Origin: Linyphia triangularis
Taxonomy: Eukaryota > Arthropoda > Arachnida > Araneae > Linyphiidae
Reading direction: 5' to 3'
DNA length: 64,000 bases
Assembly (NCBI GenBank): GCA_963978545.1
Contig: OZ021733.1
Span: forward strand, 28,271,330-28,335,329
Numbering within the stretch: the first letter of the stretch is position 1; every line of letters starts with the position of its first letter. The notes beneath the pieces were generated by a model that made no database searches, had not been told where the DNA came from, and was given only the letters and a program-made list of their open reading frames with translations. This document shows, in pieces, positions 12,385 to 23,554 of the stretch. The translations under genes were made by a program, and so were the position numbers.

Positions 12385-12920
12385 TGGGCTCGAAAGATTT
12401 GAAGCCAAAGCAGATCAAAACTTGCAGAAATTTATTCTGATATAACTCTTCGCAGATTCTCTTACAACTCCAGAACTTCTCGTTCTAGTAGACTCAATAC
12501 GACTCTTTTCACAACAATAGAGCACGAAACAGCAGTTAAAAACTTGACAACACAACTGCTAAAATCGCTGCCAAAGACAATGCAATATAGTTCGCTTTAG
12601 AACTACTCTGAATGCTTACTGAGACTCAGTATCTCAACCCCTGCAATTCCAGTCAACTAACGTACTCAACTCACGGCCAGCCTTATATAGGAGTCAAACC
12701 TTCTTGAAACTTCTAGAGGTAGATATTTGGATAACTTTCCAGATCGTAGTCGAAAAGTCCTATACATGTACATGGGGACCGAAAATCGTCAACTTGGCTC
12801 TATCTCGTCAATTTGGCGAGATTGCCATTACCATAATGTTAAATGCCCTGCTCCTTGTAAAACTCGCTTCCCAGCGTTATCTCTGTAAAACTCGTTATCA
12901 AGCATTAAGACACACATTGC
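12385..12920 (-). mobile_element. Possible solo LTR or LTR-like promoter block
   Basis: On the minus strand there is a TATA box (CCTATATAAGG, near 12680-12690), an initiator-like GAGTTGAGTACGT about 20 bp downstream, about 250 bp of transcribed-type sequence and then a polyadenylation signal AATAAA (near 12440). The block ends near CTACACAACA and could begin at TGTGTCTTAATG (about 12918). This arrangement fits U3-R-U5 of a Gypsy-like LTR. I found no partner LTR, primer site or clean target duplication. A promoter of another kind is possible. Confidence 0.35.
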
Positions 12921-13282
12921 AGGAAAGCAAACTCTTGAACTGCCTTTTGCGAAATATACAGAAATTTATCTTTTTACATAATTAATGCTACGAAATATTT
13001 AAAAATATACAAAAATTCGTAACAATATGTTTCTCTGTACAACGACTCTCCAGTTTTTCGATTGTATGAAAAATTTAATTTTGGAAGTTTAACATTTTTA
13101 TGATGCCATAATTTGCAAGAGTAGCATGAGATGCTTCAACAGTTAGGGTACCAATTCTGCTACTAATTCAGTGAATACGCAACTAATTCAATGGCTTAAA
13201 ATATTTATTTTCACCCTCTGGTCTTCACTTAAAATAATCTCGAATATTGAACGTTTAAATTTATTTATTTGAATCCAAGATA

Positions 13283-14127
13283 TGTCTATAAACTCAAACA
13301 ATGTTCCTTAAAACTATTCATAATTATCTAATTTACTAATTTTTCCAAATGTCTGTTAGTAGGGAGGTTGGAGTTTACGACAATGAATTAGATGTTTTGT
13401 TAGAAAAATTTAATCAGCCACTTGTGTCATATTAACTATTGAAATACTCTCATTTTTCCATCATCCAAAACATAAAGTAATTAAAGATTTCTTATTGCAA
13501 ATCTTTAAAAATATTGTTGATAAACTCAAACAATGTTCCTTAAAACTATTCATAATTATCGAATTTACTAATTTTTCCAAATATCTATTAGTAGGGAAGA
13601 TAGAGTTTAAGACAATGAATTAGATGTTTTGTTAGAAATATTTAATCAGCCACTCGTGTTATATTAACTATTGAAATACTCTCATTTTTCAATCATCCAA
13701 AACATAAAGTAATTAAAGATTTCTTATTGCATATCTTTAAAAATATTGTTGATAAACTCAAACAATGTTCCTTAAAACTATTCATAATCATCTAATTTAC
13801 TAATTTTTCCAAATGTCTGTTAGTAGGGAAGATAGAGTTTAAGACAATGAATTAGATGTTTTGTTAGAAATATTTAATCAGCCACTCGTGTTATATTAAC
13901 TATTGAAATACTCTCATTTTTCAATCATCCAAAACATAAAGTAATTAAAGATTTCTTATTGCATATCTTTAAAAATATTGTTGATAAACTCAAACAATGT
14001 TCCTTAAAACTATTCATAACCATCTAATTTACTAATTTTTCCAAATGTCTGTTAGTAGGGAGGAGGGAGTTTAAGACAATAAATTAGATGTTTTGTTAGA
14101 AAAATTTAATCAGTCACATGTTTTATA
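13283..14127 (+). repeat. 232-bp satellite, about 3.6 copies
   Basis: Units begin near 13285, 13519, 13751 and 13982 with ATAAACTCAAACAATGTTCC and run to TCTTTAAAAATATTGTTG. The units are highly similar, so the array is young. The last unit stops at ATATTAA, exactly where the TTAA-flanked MITE at 14132 begins. Confidence 0.93.
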
Positions 14128-14131
14128 TTAA

Positions 14132-14852
14132 GGGGCTCTGGGACTCAAAATTTTTAAAATTCTAAAAAAATAATAATAATAATTTATTATTGTAAAAAAT
14201 AGTACAAATATTTTTGTATAAAATGGCAGAAGAATTTTGTTTCTATCATTAGTAGAACTTGAAATATTTAAGTTTTTGTATAAAACTTGAAAGTAAGCTT
14301 AAAATATTAAGTATCTCAGACATGCTATCTTGAAACTTAGAAATTGTTTTTCTCGGTGATTGCTTTCTCTTTTTTGAGTTTAAATTGATATAATTTAAAA
14401 ACTACTTGTTATAAATCGATGAAATTTCCACATTTATTTTTCATATATATTTTTTTAATTTTTCTTCAGGAATTATGTTTTTTTATTGAGCTTTTTTTAA
14501 AAAAGTTTTGGAGCTTTGCATACTATGGATTTTATGCAGTTTTTGCACAAAATATTTTTTTAAATTTTTTTTCTAATACTTTATAGAAAAATCATGAAGA
14601 CTATTTTTATATGAATTATAATAAGTTATTTTATGCAGAAATGAAGTGATTTTTTAAAAAAGTTTTTTAAATATATCAAATTTAGGAAATATCAGAATTT
14701 TGTAAATTTTTTTTATTTAAAAAAAAAAAATTTTGATTTGAAAATTTAAAATAGTTTTTTAAGTTTCAAAGCATAATACATTACTGCAAATTTTTTTTCA
14801 GAAAAACAATTTTAAAAATAAAGATTTTAGAATTTTTACGCCAGAGTTCTTT
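14132..14852 (+). mobile_element. TTAA-flanked MITE, second family, copy 1
   Basis: Starts GGGGCTCTGGGACTCAAAAT immediately after TTAA (14128-14131) and ends GCCAGAGTTCTTT before TTAA (14853-14856). It is collinear in reverse with 43819-44496; shared blocks include ATTTATTATTGTAAAAAATA and TTTTGTTTCTATCATTAGTA. No coding region remains. Confidence 0.8.
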
Positions 14853-14856
14853 TTAA

Positions 14857-15942
14857 ATATTTCGGTTAAAAAAATTACATGGATTTTCTGCGGAAAGATT
14901 TGTGGAATACTTATTCGGATATTTATGGAAAATATACCTGGTGTCTAAAGGACGCTTTGTGGTTTATTTTTAGCAGAGATAAGAAATAAGATCAAATCAC
15001 ATGAATGCAAAAAAAGTAATTAAATTAACGTTATCTTTATAGTTTACTATTAAAAAAGAATGCAATAAATGAACATTGAAAAACGTTAGAAGATGGAAAT
15101 CAGTCACTATTTCCAAATTGATTATGTTAATGGGGTAATGATTAATGATTTTTAAACGCATTCAATTTCGGCTAATTCTAATTTATTTTTTTTTCCTTCT
15201 TTTTTTCATAAATGCGACTTAAAGTACATGCCTATACGTTTGGAGTACTTTTTCAAAAATACTTTATGTAGGAATATTTTAAGTACCTTTTTATATTTAA
15301 TACTACTATAGATTAGTAATACAGTGAAAAAATTTCAAATTTATTATTATTATTTTTCAAAAATAGCAATTTTGCATGACATTTTAATGAAATATTTCAA
15401 AAGCTTAAAATGAGATAAATGAAAAACTATTAAAGTTTTTAGGAAATAAAATTGTATATAAATAAACTACATGCTTATATCTAGGGCATATACTACAATA
15501 AGAAAATATATTCATTAAAACTTTTTTTTATGGATAGTCAAAAAATTAGTTAATGATTTTTTTAACAATTTCACCTTGTTTATATTCAAACTAAAGGCAG
15601 TATTTTATAAAATAACCATCCAATCTCAATTTCTGTAGCAGATGCCCTAGAAAACAATCAACAACAGAAATACAAAACATTTTATAATGATTCATTGATA
15701 ATGTTTTGAGTTATGACATTTCAAATTAGCAATATTTGTGTGAAAATCAATTCCGAGAAAAATGCATTTAAACTTTAAAACACTCAATTTCTATACAAAC
15801 CATATTACTTACACACTTAAAATGCATCTTCTTCTTTTTCAATATTTTTTATTTATTAAAAAGAAGAAAATATTAATATTTAGAAGGAAATCATTTTTTA
15901 ATAGGCAACTTTTGGTTTTGGTGTGCTATTTCCTGTAATAAT
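14857..15942. other. AT-rich stretch, nothing recognised
   Basis: No exon-like or repeat-boundary signal identified. Confidence 0.4.
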
Positions 15943-16171
15943 TTACAGTTTTTTGACGGGGTTAAAACTCAATTTATGTTCATCTGCAAACATGGAAATG
16001 GCTTCTAAAGAGCTATTGAGCTTCGATTCAATTACATCTATGGCATTACCGGAGCTCCAAAGAGCAATATCATCTGCAAACATTCCGATATGAGTTCCTG
16101 GGGAAACTGTTTTCTCAATTCCGGCTATATATAAAGTGAAGAGAGTTGGGCTGAGGACTGTTCCTTGTGGG
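15943..16171 (-). pseudogene. Jockey-type reverse transcriptase, distal part
   Basis: The minus-strand frame carries PQGTVLSPTLFTLYIAGIE, the fingers/palm junction of non-LTR reverse transcriptases. This is followed by MFADDIALWSS, where FADD is the catalytic motif (usually YADD or FADD), then an SKLNSSLEAISMFADEHKL helix. It continues the fragment at 16731-17165 in the same frame, and the two are separated only by the hAT at 16172-16722. The frame ends soon after NPVKK, so thumb and RNase H regions are missing. It is a dead fragment, originally an RNA-dependent DNA polymerase. Confidence 0.85.
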
Positions 16172-16722
16172 CAGGGGTGTAGTGGAGCGGGAACGCGTGG
16201 GAACGGCGATCCTTTACCTTTTTTGAAGGAGGAACGGCGTTCCCTCATCTGATTTTTTTTTCTTTTCTTTACGTGACACTTAACGGAAAGTCAAGTAAGA
16301 AAATTAAAAAGGTGTTTTGTGAGAACTATGCCTTCGTTTTCGATCCACAACTTCAGAGCTGAGCCATCGATATAGATGAGTTGGGCAGGCAAGTTCAAGT
16401 ATTTGCAAAACACTTGAAAGAGGCGCGGCAACCCGCACATGGCCATTCCATGAACATTCCGATTGATGAATTAGACTCCCCTCCCCTCTCCCAGTCTTTC
16501 AAAGTTTTAATGCTACTTCATTAGAAATGAAATGACGTATGTATTTTTCAGATGCATGTAGTAGTTTGTTTTGAAATTACTAAAGTGGTATTAATAAAGT
16601 TATTTACTCTTAGTTGTCATTTTTACTCCCCCCCCCCCCCCTGCATCTTCACAGAAAAAAAAAACGTTTGTAACGACGCGACATAGCGTTCCCACACCTT
16701 TTTATTTTACACTACACCTCTG
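16172..16722. mobile_element. hAT MITE inserted in reverse transcriptase
   Basis: The termini CAGGGGTGTAGTG and, inverted, CAGAGGTGTAGTG are flanked by a perfect 8-bp duplication CTTGTGGG (16164-16171 and 16723-16730). It is 551 bp long and has no transposase. It landed between the Q and G codons of the PQG motif of the Jockey element. Confidence 0.92.
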
Positions 16723-17179
16723 CTTGTGGGACACCCTGGCTAAGTTGGTAAATATCAGAGAGGGTTCGATTGAACTTAACTCTAATAAATCTATGTTTAA
16801 GATAGTCTGAGATCCATGTCAAAGTATTTCCCCGGATTTTGAAGACATCATGTAGCTTTACAATGAGTTTATCCTTCCAAACGCGGTCAAAAGCCTTCGT
16901 GAGGTCGAGAAGGGCTGCGACACTATGATGAGTTGGTTTACTATTCTGCGCATCCCTAATAGATTGTGCAAGGAACAAAACTTGGTCTATCGTGCTGTGA
17001 CCTCTACGAAAACCAAATTGTTCTTTAGGGATAGAACGATGTTTTTCAAGGAAGAACTGGAGTCTAATCAAGACAATTTTCTCCATTAGTTTGCTTGTGA
17101 TACATGTCAAAGCTATGGGTCTGAAATCTCCAGGCGAGCAGTTTTTTATCAGTTTCAAACTGTCATAACTTTTGTTCAA
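16723..17179 (-). pseudogene. Jockey-type reverse transcriptase, proximal part
   Basis: About 150 codons on the minus strand show the conserved blocks of a Jockey-clade reverse transcriptase in order. These are DFRPIALTCITSKLMEKIV (block 1), EQFGFRRGHSTIDQVLFL (block 2), a VAALLDLTKAFDRVW block with the first catalytic Asp (block 3), and LSQGVPQ before the hAT break. The endonuclease domain and the start of the polymerase are absent. Upstream sequence (17165-17190) is unrelated, so the copy is 5' truncated or recombined. The visible Met is not a natural start. Confidence 0.88.
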
Positions 17180-17189
17180 ATCGACGCAG

Positions 17190-17470
17190 AGTTAAAAAAG
17201 AGACAGTTTTAGATACTTAAAGATTTGGGCTAAAATATTCATGAATAATATTGTTTTGTAAAATTTCATCAAAATCGACCTTTTCAACGTAGGCCATAAA
17301 CTCGAGAACACTTTTGTAATTGATCTTTTTCCTCTATAAGGGCATTAAAAATAATATTCAGCAATTTCAAAAATAAATTGCCTATGAAAATCTTACTTTC
17401 TTTTTTAGATGACTGAACTTATTTTGAACATTTCCACAATTTAGAGCGATTCCCCTACCTCTTGCAGCTA
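17190..17470 (+). repeat. Repeat fragment including repeat H, copy 2
   Basis: Contains AAAATTTCATCAAAATCGACC and then an ATAAATTGCCTATGAAAATC...ACTTATTTTGAAC block that is a diverged copy of repeat H (11021 and 54279). Confidence 0.4.
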
Positions 17471-17879
17471 AATAAATAAACCAAGTAAAAACTATTTTAA
17501 GACATCTTGTAGATGCATTTTCAACAGTTGTATCATCGGAACTTAAATCGTTTTTAGTTCATTTAGTTACGTTTTTTAATTATATTTTTATGGCAGTTTA
17601 TTTTATGACAAAGTTATTAAGTCACGAAATAAAGAATATCTAGGGAATAAAAACTTATACGATCGATATAATTTCATCATTCAACAATCATATTATTGTT
17701 GTAATTTTTTGAATAAATTATTAATTTTTTATTTTAATGATATAAAAGGCCATTAATATTTGAGTGATAAGAATATATTATGTGTATACGTATGTCTATA
17801 TCAATAGATTTTGATCCATAATACAAAAAGACACTATAATAATATTTGAATGAATATAAACTATAGTAATTAATATAGA

Positions 17880-18095
17880 TATCATATACTAAAGGAATAT
17901 ATATTAATTAATAGTAACTATAACTATGAAAATCCTTTATTAGAACTAATATATTACTAATAACAACTATGCTAATAAATTACTCATAACTATACTAATA
18001 TATAACTAATAATCACACAAATATATGATAAACCACTGTACTAATATATTACTCACCACTATACTAATATACTACTGATAATTACACTAATATAT
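17880..18095 (+). repeat. Minisatellite CTATACTAATATATTACTGATAA, left part
   Basis: Degenerate units of about 26 bp built from ACTATACTAATATATTACT plus AATAACA-type spacers. The same array resumes at 19578, so a mariner-like element sits inside it. Confidence 0.8.
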
Positions 18096-19577
18096 AGAGT
18101 GTATAAAAAATAACTATTCTAAATCGTTATATTTATGGAACGATGAATATCTCATGAATGAAAGCTACGTCACTGGATGAGGCGTGACCTATAATTTAAA
18201 AAAAAATGCCACTAAATAGTACTCTACAAGTGAAAGACGGAGAAATCGCCAAGAACTCAGACTGCTGAAAAGATATCATCCGCTCAAGATAGGTTTTTGC
18301 GTTCTACAGTTTAGCATGACTAAGTCAGTAATTACAGTGCAATACTTGAAGAAATTTGTTTTTGTACAGTACGCAAAGCATAAAAAACTCCGAACGATGG
18401 CTATTACTTCGGTTCTAATTATCGCAGAATCTTGCGGTTTGCACTAAAATGTTTTGTTTACGATTTTCTACATGCCTGGCGCAAAAATTATTTCATTGGG
18501 GTCTGTATACTAAGCAAATGTAATTATCTTTAAAAATTTCAATACGAACCCTTATTGTTTATCCGAGATACCAAATTTCAGTTCATTATGTTGAGAAACA
18601 CGTCACTTATAAGCGAAAACGTTTTGGCCGATCTTGAGGCAACGTTTACGTGCTTCAAGACGTAATCTGTTACACGGTACCTTCAAGTGAGCTTTTTTTA
18701 CATTTTTGCTAAAATATTGAGAACTAAAAGTCAAAATGGAATGAAAAAAAAAAACTCGAGGGTTTTCAATCATGATAATTCTGATGGAAGCAAAAAAAAA
18801 AAAAAAAAAAATTACATGTTTCTATTTAAAAAAACACTTGTTTTATTAATTAATTATTAAAAAATTGTTTAATACAAAAGTTGCATGTTATTTATGTTTG
18901 GCCTTTTATAAACTATCGTTTGAAACAAAAATTGCTAAAATATATTAATTGTTTAAGAATGTATGGCTAAATGAATAAATTTTCTTTTTAACATTAATTT
19001 GCCGTTTTTTTTTACATCATTTAAATTACTAACCACTCATTGAAAAATTATGAAATTTGATATTTAGGCGTTTTTTTTTTTTTTTTTTTTTTTTTGGATT
19101 CTAAATCTAAATGTGGTATAATATTATGGGGTTGCCTTTGATATTTTTAAAGTTTGGTTTAGTTTTAATATGTAGACGACCCCTCATGATAATTTTTTTT
19201 ATATACTATTAATAAAGACCTTCCACGATTTACAACGGTACTTTACTTTTGTTATTTCATCAATTAGAATACAAGATATAGCCATCATTCGGATTTTTTT
19301 TTGCGCACTGTACCACCATTAACTACAAACATTGAATTGAGGGACAAAAACACAGAAAATTGGAAGCAATAGGTATATCTCAATGCCATCACTGTGCAGA
19401 AAGTATGGGACGAATTTAGCTATCGTCTTTATGTTATAGTTTCTGCTGGAGGTGGACGCATAGAACATTTATAAAACCATTGGTGAATTTTAGTACTTTT
19501 TGCACTTTGTTCCATTACTTTTGCATGTTTCAATTCAAAAAATATTACGGCTCAAAAGCTGATTATTCTTTTTGATA
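18096..19577 (+). mobile_element. Tc1/mariner-like element remnant inside minisatellite
   Basis: The left end GAGTGTATAAAAAATAACTA and the inverted right end (a GTATCAAAAAGAATAA block followed by GTAATATTTTTTGAA) are related and lie next to TA. Near 19399-19472 a plus-strand frame reads KVWDEFSYRLYV, then AGGGRIEHL and a stop. That matches the usual end of mariner-family transposases (WDELxYRLDV...GGHIEHL). The rest of the gene is too decayed to read. Exact ends are uncertain by a few bases. Confidence 0.65.
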
Positions 19578-19945
19578 CATATAACTGACAACAACTATAC
19601 TAATATATTACTGATAACAAATATATTAATATATTACCGAAAGCAGCTATACTAATATATTATCGATAGCAACTATACTAATATATTATTAATAATAACA
19701 ATACTAATATATTACTGGTAACAATTACACTAAAATATTACTAATAACAACTATACTAATACATTACTAATAACAGCATTTCTAATGTATTACTAATAAC
19801 AACATTCCTAATGTATTACTAATAACAACATTCCTAATGTATTACTAATAAAAACATTCCTAATGTATTGCTAATAACATTCCTACTGTATTACTAATAA
19901 CAACATTACTAATTTCTTATTATTAACAACTATACTAATATGTAA
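19578..19945 (+). repeat. Minisatellite, right part
   Basis: Continuation of the array at 17880 with units such as CTAATGTATTACTAATAACA. It ends at the TA that borders the next mariner element. Confidence 0.85.
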
Positions 19946-20199
19946 TATATAATATACAGGGTGTCTATAAAAGGTTGGACACATTTTGATGTTGAACAAT
20001 TCATAAAATAATGAAGATACAAACAAACTTATGGCATTTATACATAGAATAACTCATTTTCATTTCTAGTGAACGTTGCCGTAGAAAATTTCCTTTTCCC
20101 ATTTGAATATAATTTCTTTTTGTAAATATCGCCTGCCCGTGTTATTTATTTTATGTTTTTCTCGTTTCTTTTCTAAATATTGTTTGCGCGCGTTATTAA

Positions 20200-20448
20200 T
20201 TGCATGTTTTTTCCTCTTGGCCACCCAGATCACTTAATATAATGCCACTGGACTTTTTCCCTTGGGGATTCGTAAAGAACATCGTTTACAGGAGGAAACT
20301 GTTGAATGACTTAAAGGCCAGGATTCCAGTCGCATTTGCCTCTGTGATTGCCAGTACCTGGTGCGAAATTGACTACCATCTTGATATTCTCAGTGCGACG
20401 ATTGATAGTCCATTGACAAGGGATATAAAATTTTTTGAGTCTATCTAG
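20200..20448 (+). pseudogene. Mariner/IS630 transposase C-terminal fragment
   Basis: About 80 codons include WPPRSLNIMPLDFFPWGFVK, a diverged form of the family signature WPPRSPDLxPLDFFLWG that holds the last catalytic acid. These are followed by KLLNDLKARIPVAFASV and a WCEIDYHLDI block typical of the C-terminus. The family's Asp in SPDL is replaced by Asn here, so catalysis would be impaired even if the rest were present. The catalytic N-terminal two thirds are missing. It lies inside the matching inverted repeats, as expected. Confidence 0.85.
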
Positions 20449-20499
20449 CCATTAATGTTATCAATTGAAATTTGTCTTCATTATTTTATAAATTATTCA

Positions 20500-20953
20500 T
20501 CCACGGAAATGAATTGGCTGACACTCTTGCTAAGGAGGGACTAGAACACCCTGTCCTCTCTACTCAAGAACTCACATATCAAGAGTTATACTCAAAGAAA
20601 ATAGCTCAAAATAAAGCGAAATGGCATATACCTCCATCTCACGAATGGTATAAAGCCAAAAAGCCAGGACACTCCCTATCTCTTCCTTGTGATAGGTACA
20701 CCAATACCCGTCTGTCCCGACTTGCTAGTGGTCACCTTAAAGGCCTAACATATTCCGGGGAAAGCAAAAATTTTCCTCTTTGCCCTAAATGCCAAAAAGA
20801 ACAGGCATCACCTCAGCACATTTTGGACTGCCTTGGACTGGACTGGGAGGACATTTATAACTGTCCACAACTAGTGTCAGACTTCATTAATGTCAATGGC
20901 TTCACTGATATTGTCTGACTTCGTCAGACAAAAGGGAGATTAGAAACAACAAC
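20500..20953 (+). pseudogene. Jockey-type LINE 3' end: RNase H C-terminus
   Basis: The open frame from 20500 to 20918 reads HGNELADTLAKEG, the last catalytic region of the RNase H domain in Jockey-type ORF2. It continues with a YTNTRLSRLASGHLKGL block, a CPKC...SPQHILDC zinc-knuckle-like stretch (C-x2-C-x8-H-x3-C) and ends NVNGFTDIV. The 3' end runs into AACAACAAC. A 12-bp target duplication ATAAATTATTCA at 20488-20499 and 20954-20965 proves a 5'-truncated insertion by target-primed reverse transcription into the mariner element. In-frame codons before 20500 belong to the target, so the apparent Met is not a real start. Confidence 0.9.
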
Positions 20954-21003
20954 ATAAATTATTCAACATCAAAATGTTTCCAACCTTTTATAGACAAGCT
21001 GTA

Positions 21004-21605
21004 TTGCAACCCGATATTCACTCATTAAAAATCTTTAATATTGCTCAGGCGGTACATGTCTTTTTTGTTTTTGGTAATGTGGGTTTCTTCTCTTCTGAAA
21101 ACTGAAATATCTCTAGCAATGTTACCTAAGTACTCCATCATTAAAACTTTAATGGATCTAATGAGTTAGGATCCGATAGCAATTTCTTAACGTGGGCTAA
21201 TTGAACTGCTTCTGGAATAACAAGCGGAAAGTTACCAGATAATTGCTACCCGAGTCTGATATTTGATAATCATGTGATTGGATAAGAGAAGGCTGTGTAA
21301 AAGTCTTCAATAACAACATAAGAGTTTAAGTTTCAAGACAGCCTGTTGCAGGATATATCAGAAGAAATTACGCGAAAAATGTCATTATTAGTTGTTCACT
21401 GTTAAACGAAAGAGGGATAAATCATGTGGATTAATTGGCAATTATCTCTATTGTGAAAATTGTTTATTTTAATGCTTTTCAAAACTTAATTAAAACTACA
21501 TAAAAGACTAGGTTTAAGGTTTGGTATAAATTGTTCTTGAAGCATTAATTGTTAGAATAGAAAAACACTCCTAATATTGAAAGACATTTAAAAAAAGCGT
21601 TGTCA
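21004..21605. other. No gene seen
   Basis: Moderately AT-rich unique-looking sequence without recognisable exon or element. Confidence 0.4.
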
Positions 21606-21609
21606 GTTC

Positions 21610-22015
21610 AAGCAAATTCCAAAGTTCATACTCATTTTCAGAAAAAAATTCCCTGAGATTTCCAGAGTCGTGTTTTCCATGGTGGAACTAATTATTTTTC
21701 TCAAGAATTTAGTATTTTAATTATTTAGCAAGACAGATACATATATGGTCAAACCTCGATTACACAAATTCTTCCGTTAACACGATCTTTAAGAATAACT
21801 TTCTGCTAGTCTATGTTATCAAATAATTCTGCAACTTTAATTCCTCGAGTTAAGGTTAAACAAGTAGCTCTGAAGAGTAGGATTTTTTTCTCCAGAGAAA
21901 CAATGACTTTTTCCAGGATTTAATGGGGATTTCTCTTTTTTTCCCCCTGAGATTTTAAGGCTGATTTATTTTCCATAAGTTTTTCAGGTTTTCCCTGAGG
22001 CATATGAACCCTGAA
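21610..22015 (+). mobile_element. Degenerate TIR element of the TTCCCTGA type
   Basis: The left side has GTTCATACTCATTTTCAG and TTCCCTGAGATTTCCAG. The right side has TTTTCAGGTTTTCCCTGAGG and CATATGAACCCTG. The two sides are roughly inverted. No target duplication found. A pogo-like remnant lies inside at about 21754-21862. Confidence 0.4.
21754..21862 (+). mobile_element. Pogo/Tigger-like MITE remnant
   Basis: GTCAAACCTCGATTACACAAATTC at the left and the inverted CTTAACTCGAGGAATTAAAG at the right resemble the termini of pogo/Tigger elements (CAGTCRAACCTCGATTA...). Short and decayed. Confidence 0.45.
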
Positions 22016-22019
22016 TACA

Positions 22020-22318
22020 CTTTTCATCCTAAACAAAAACCATTTGATGATTTTAAATAAATAAATAAGGTTAGGCTTTTAAAAGAAAAATCTTGGAGGG
22101 GTGAGGGAGCGCGGTATTATCGCAGCCTGTGTATTGACATGACCATCAAGACGAACAAATTACAGAAAACATGGCCTGGTAACGATAGCTAAATTTGGCC
22201 AAAAAATGCAGATACTACTTCTGTGTTATCACTGCAGTACAGTTGCATTAATCTTAGTTGTTCATCACAATCGGCATGTTTTCACTTTTGAAAAAAATCA
22301 CATTTTGTGATAATATAC
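22020..22318. other. No gene seen
   Basis: About 300 bp without a recognised feature. Confidence 0.4.
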
Positions 22319-22326
22319 GTGCTTAC

Positions 22327-22979
22327 TAGAGGTCGGAAATATCGATCAAAATAAATATCGATACTACATCGTTGCATAGCAAAAAATATCGATAAAATAT
22401 TGATTTTAAATTTTGCTAGAGACGAAGTTTTTTGGGGCAAATTTCTACTTTTCATGAATTCATGCCAAAATTGTTTTAATAAATAAATTATAAAAATTGT
22501 TTTTATAAATAAATTATATTATCAATCATAATAAATAAATTACATTTGGATGTCAATGCATAAATTCACATTTATTTTTGAAGAAGAAATTTTGAAAATT
22601 AGTTTACCAAATATTTTGCTGATAGATGTTTTTAATATTTAAAATTAGATGCAAATTCCAGGCACACGTTGGCAATAGAAACGGCGCTATGCTAATGACT
22701 ACTAATAGATGATCTTATCTTTCCATTACATTATGTTATCTTTTTGGTTAGGGTGCCATTTTAACTGTCTCTTAGTCAAGTCCAAACTTTAGTTTTGAAG
22801 TTTTTGAAAAGGGAATAATGAAAGTCGAAAAAACGAGTGAAACTAAAAAATGATCACCAAAAAACTAAAAATGTTTAAAAATATCGATATATCGGTGACT
22901 TGTATCGATATTTTACTATTGATATATGTTTTAAAATATCGATAAAAATATCGTCGTATCGATGTATCGCCGACCTCTA
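22327..22979 (+). mobile_element. hAT MITE, ATCGAT-rich family, copy 2
   Basis: The termini TAGAGGTCGGAAATATCGAT and the inverted TAGAGGTCGGCGATACATCG are flanked by near-identical 8-bp duplications GTGCTTAC (22319-22326) and GTACTTAC (22980-22987). The core is collinear with the copies at 5514 (reversed) and 44743. No transposase. Confidence 0.92.
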
Positions 22980-23035
22980 GTACTTACCCACTTCATAATT
23001 CTTGTCAAAGACGATCCAGCATTCTAGCATGCACA

Positions 23036-23299
23036 ATAATTGAGGACTAGAAAGGGAAAACGACCTAAACCCCCCCAAAAAAGAAATTTTTTCAGGAGAG
23101 CCGAAAAATGAAAAACACTCGCATCTGGTACTTAAGGATATGACTAAGTACCAGATTGAATTTGAACTATTGCTGCTGGAGTTCACACTTTGGGCGTTCT
23201 CCATTTTGTTTGGCATGGTCTTTAGGACATTTTTCCGTAAAAAAAGATTTTTGGTATTTTTGGTAACTTGGATCGTTTTCCATTTCTAGTCCTCAATTT
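23036..23299 (-). mobile_element. MITE family I, copy 1
   Basis: Inverted termini read ATTGAGGACTAGAAAGGGAA and, from the right, ATTGAGGACTAGAAATGGAA, continuing AACGACC or similar. The inside is collinear in reverse with 59500-59752, including GGAGAGCCGAAAAATGAAAA. Superfamily not determined. Confidence 0.8.
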
Positions 23300-23550
23300 A
23301 TGCCAGTGTTCGTGAATGATGTAAATTGTACGACATTATTTAGTGAAAAAGTGTAACTTGAATTATCTTTCTCAATGTACCTGAAAATTTTACAGATTTA
23401 ATCGCAAGATAAAGAGTAAATATGTTAAGCAATAAATTGGTTATTTTTGTGCTTCTATTAGTGTTTTGTTTGTATTTAGTTACATTCATTTTTGCAATTA
23501 CATGCGACAAAAATACTTTCAAAGGTTATGATGAGTAGTGATGGGGTAGG
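23300..23550. other. No gene seen
   Basis: Short AT-rich gap before the minisatellite. Confidence 0.4.
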
Positions 23551-23554
23551 AGTA

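Larger units (their letters stand above)
19957..21001 (+). mobile_element. Mariner-family element with TA duplication
   Basis: The inverted termini CAGGGTGTCTATAAAAGGTT and, from the right, CAGCTTGTCTATAAAAGGTT are flanked by TA (19955-19956 and 21002-21003). They continue into a shared TTTTGATGTTGAA block. It contains a transposase C-terminal fragment and a younger Jockey insertion. The 5' part of the transposase is gone. Confidence 0.9.

Noticed and set aside
12704..12985. 93-codon plus-strand frame
   Set aside because: Lies antisense over the LTR-like block; no family resemblance.
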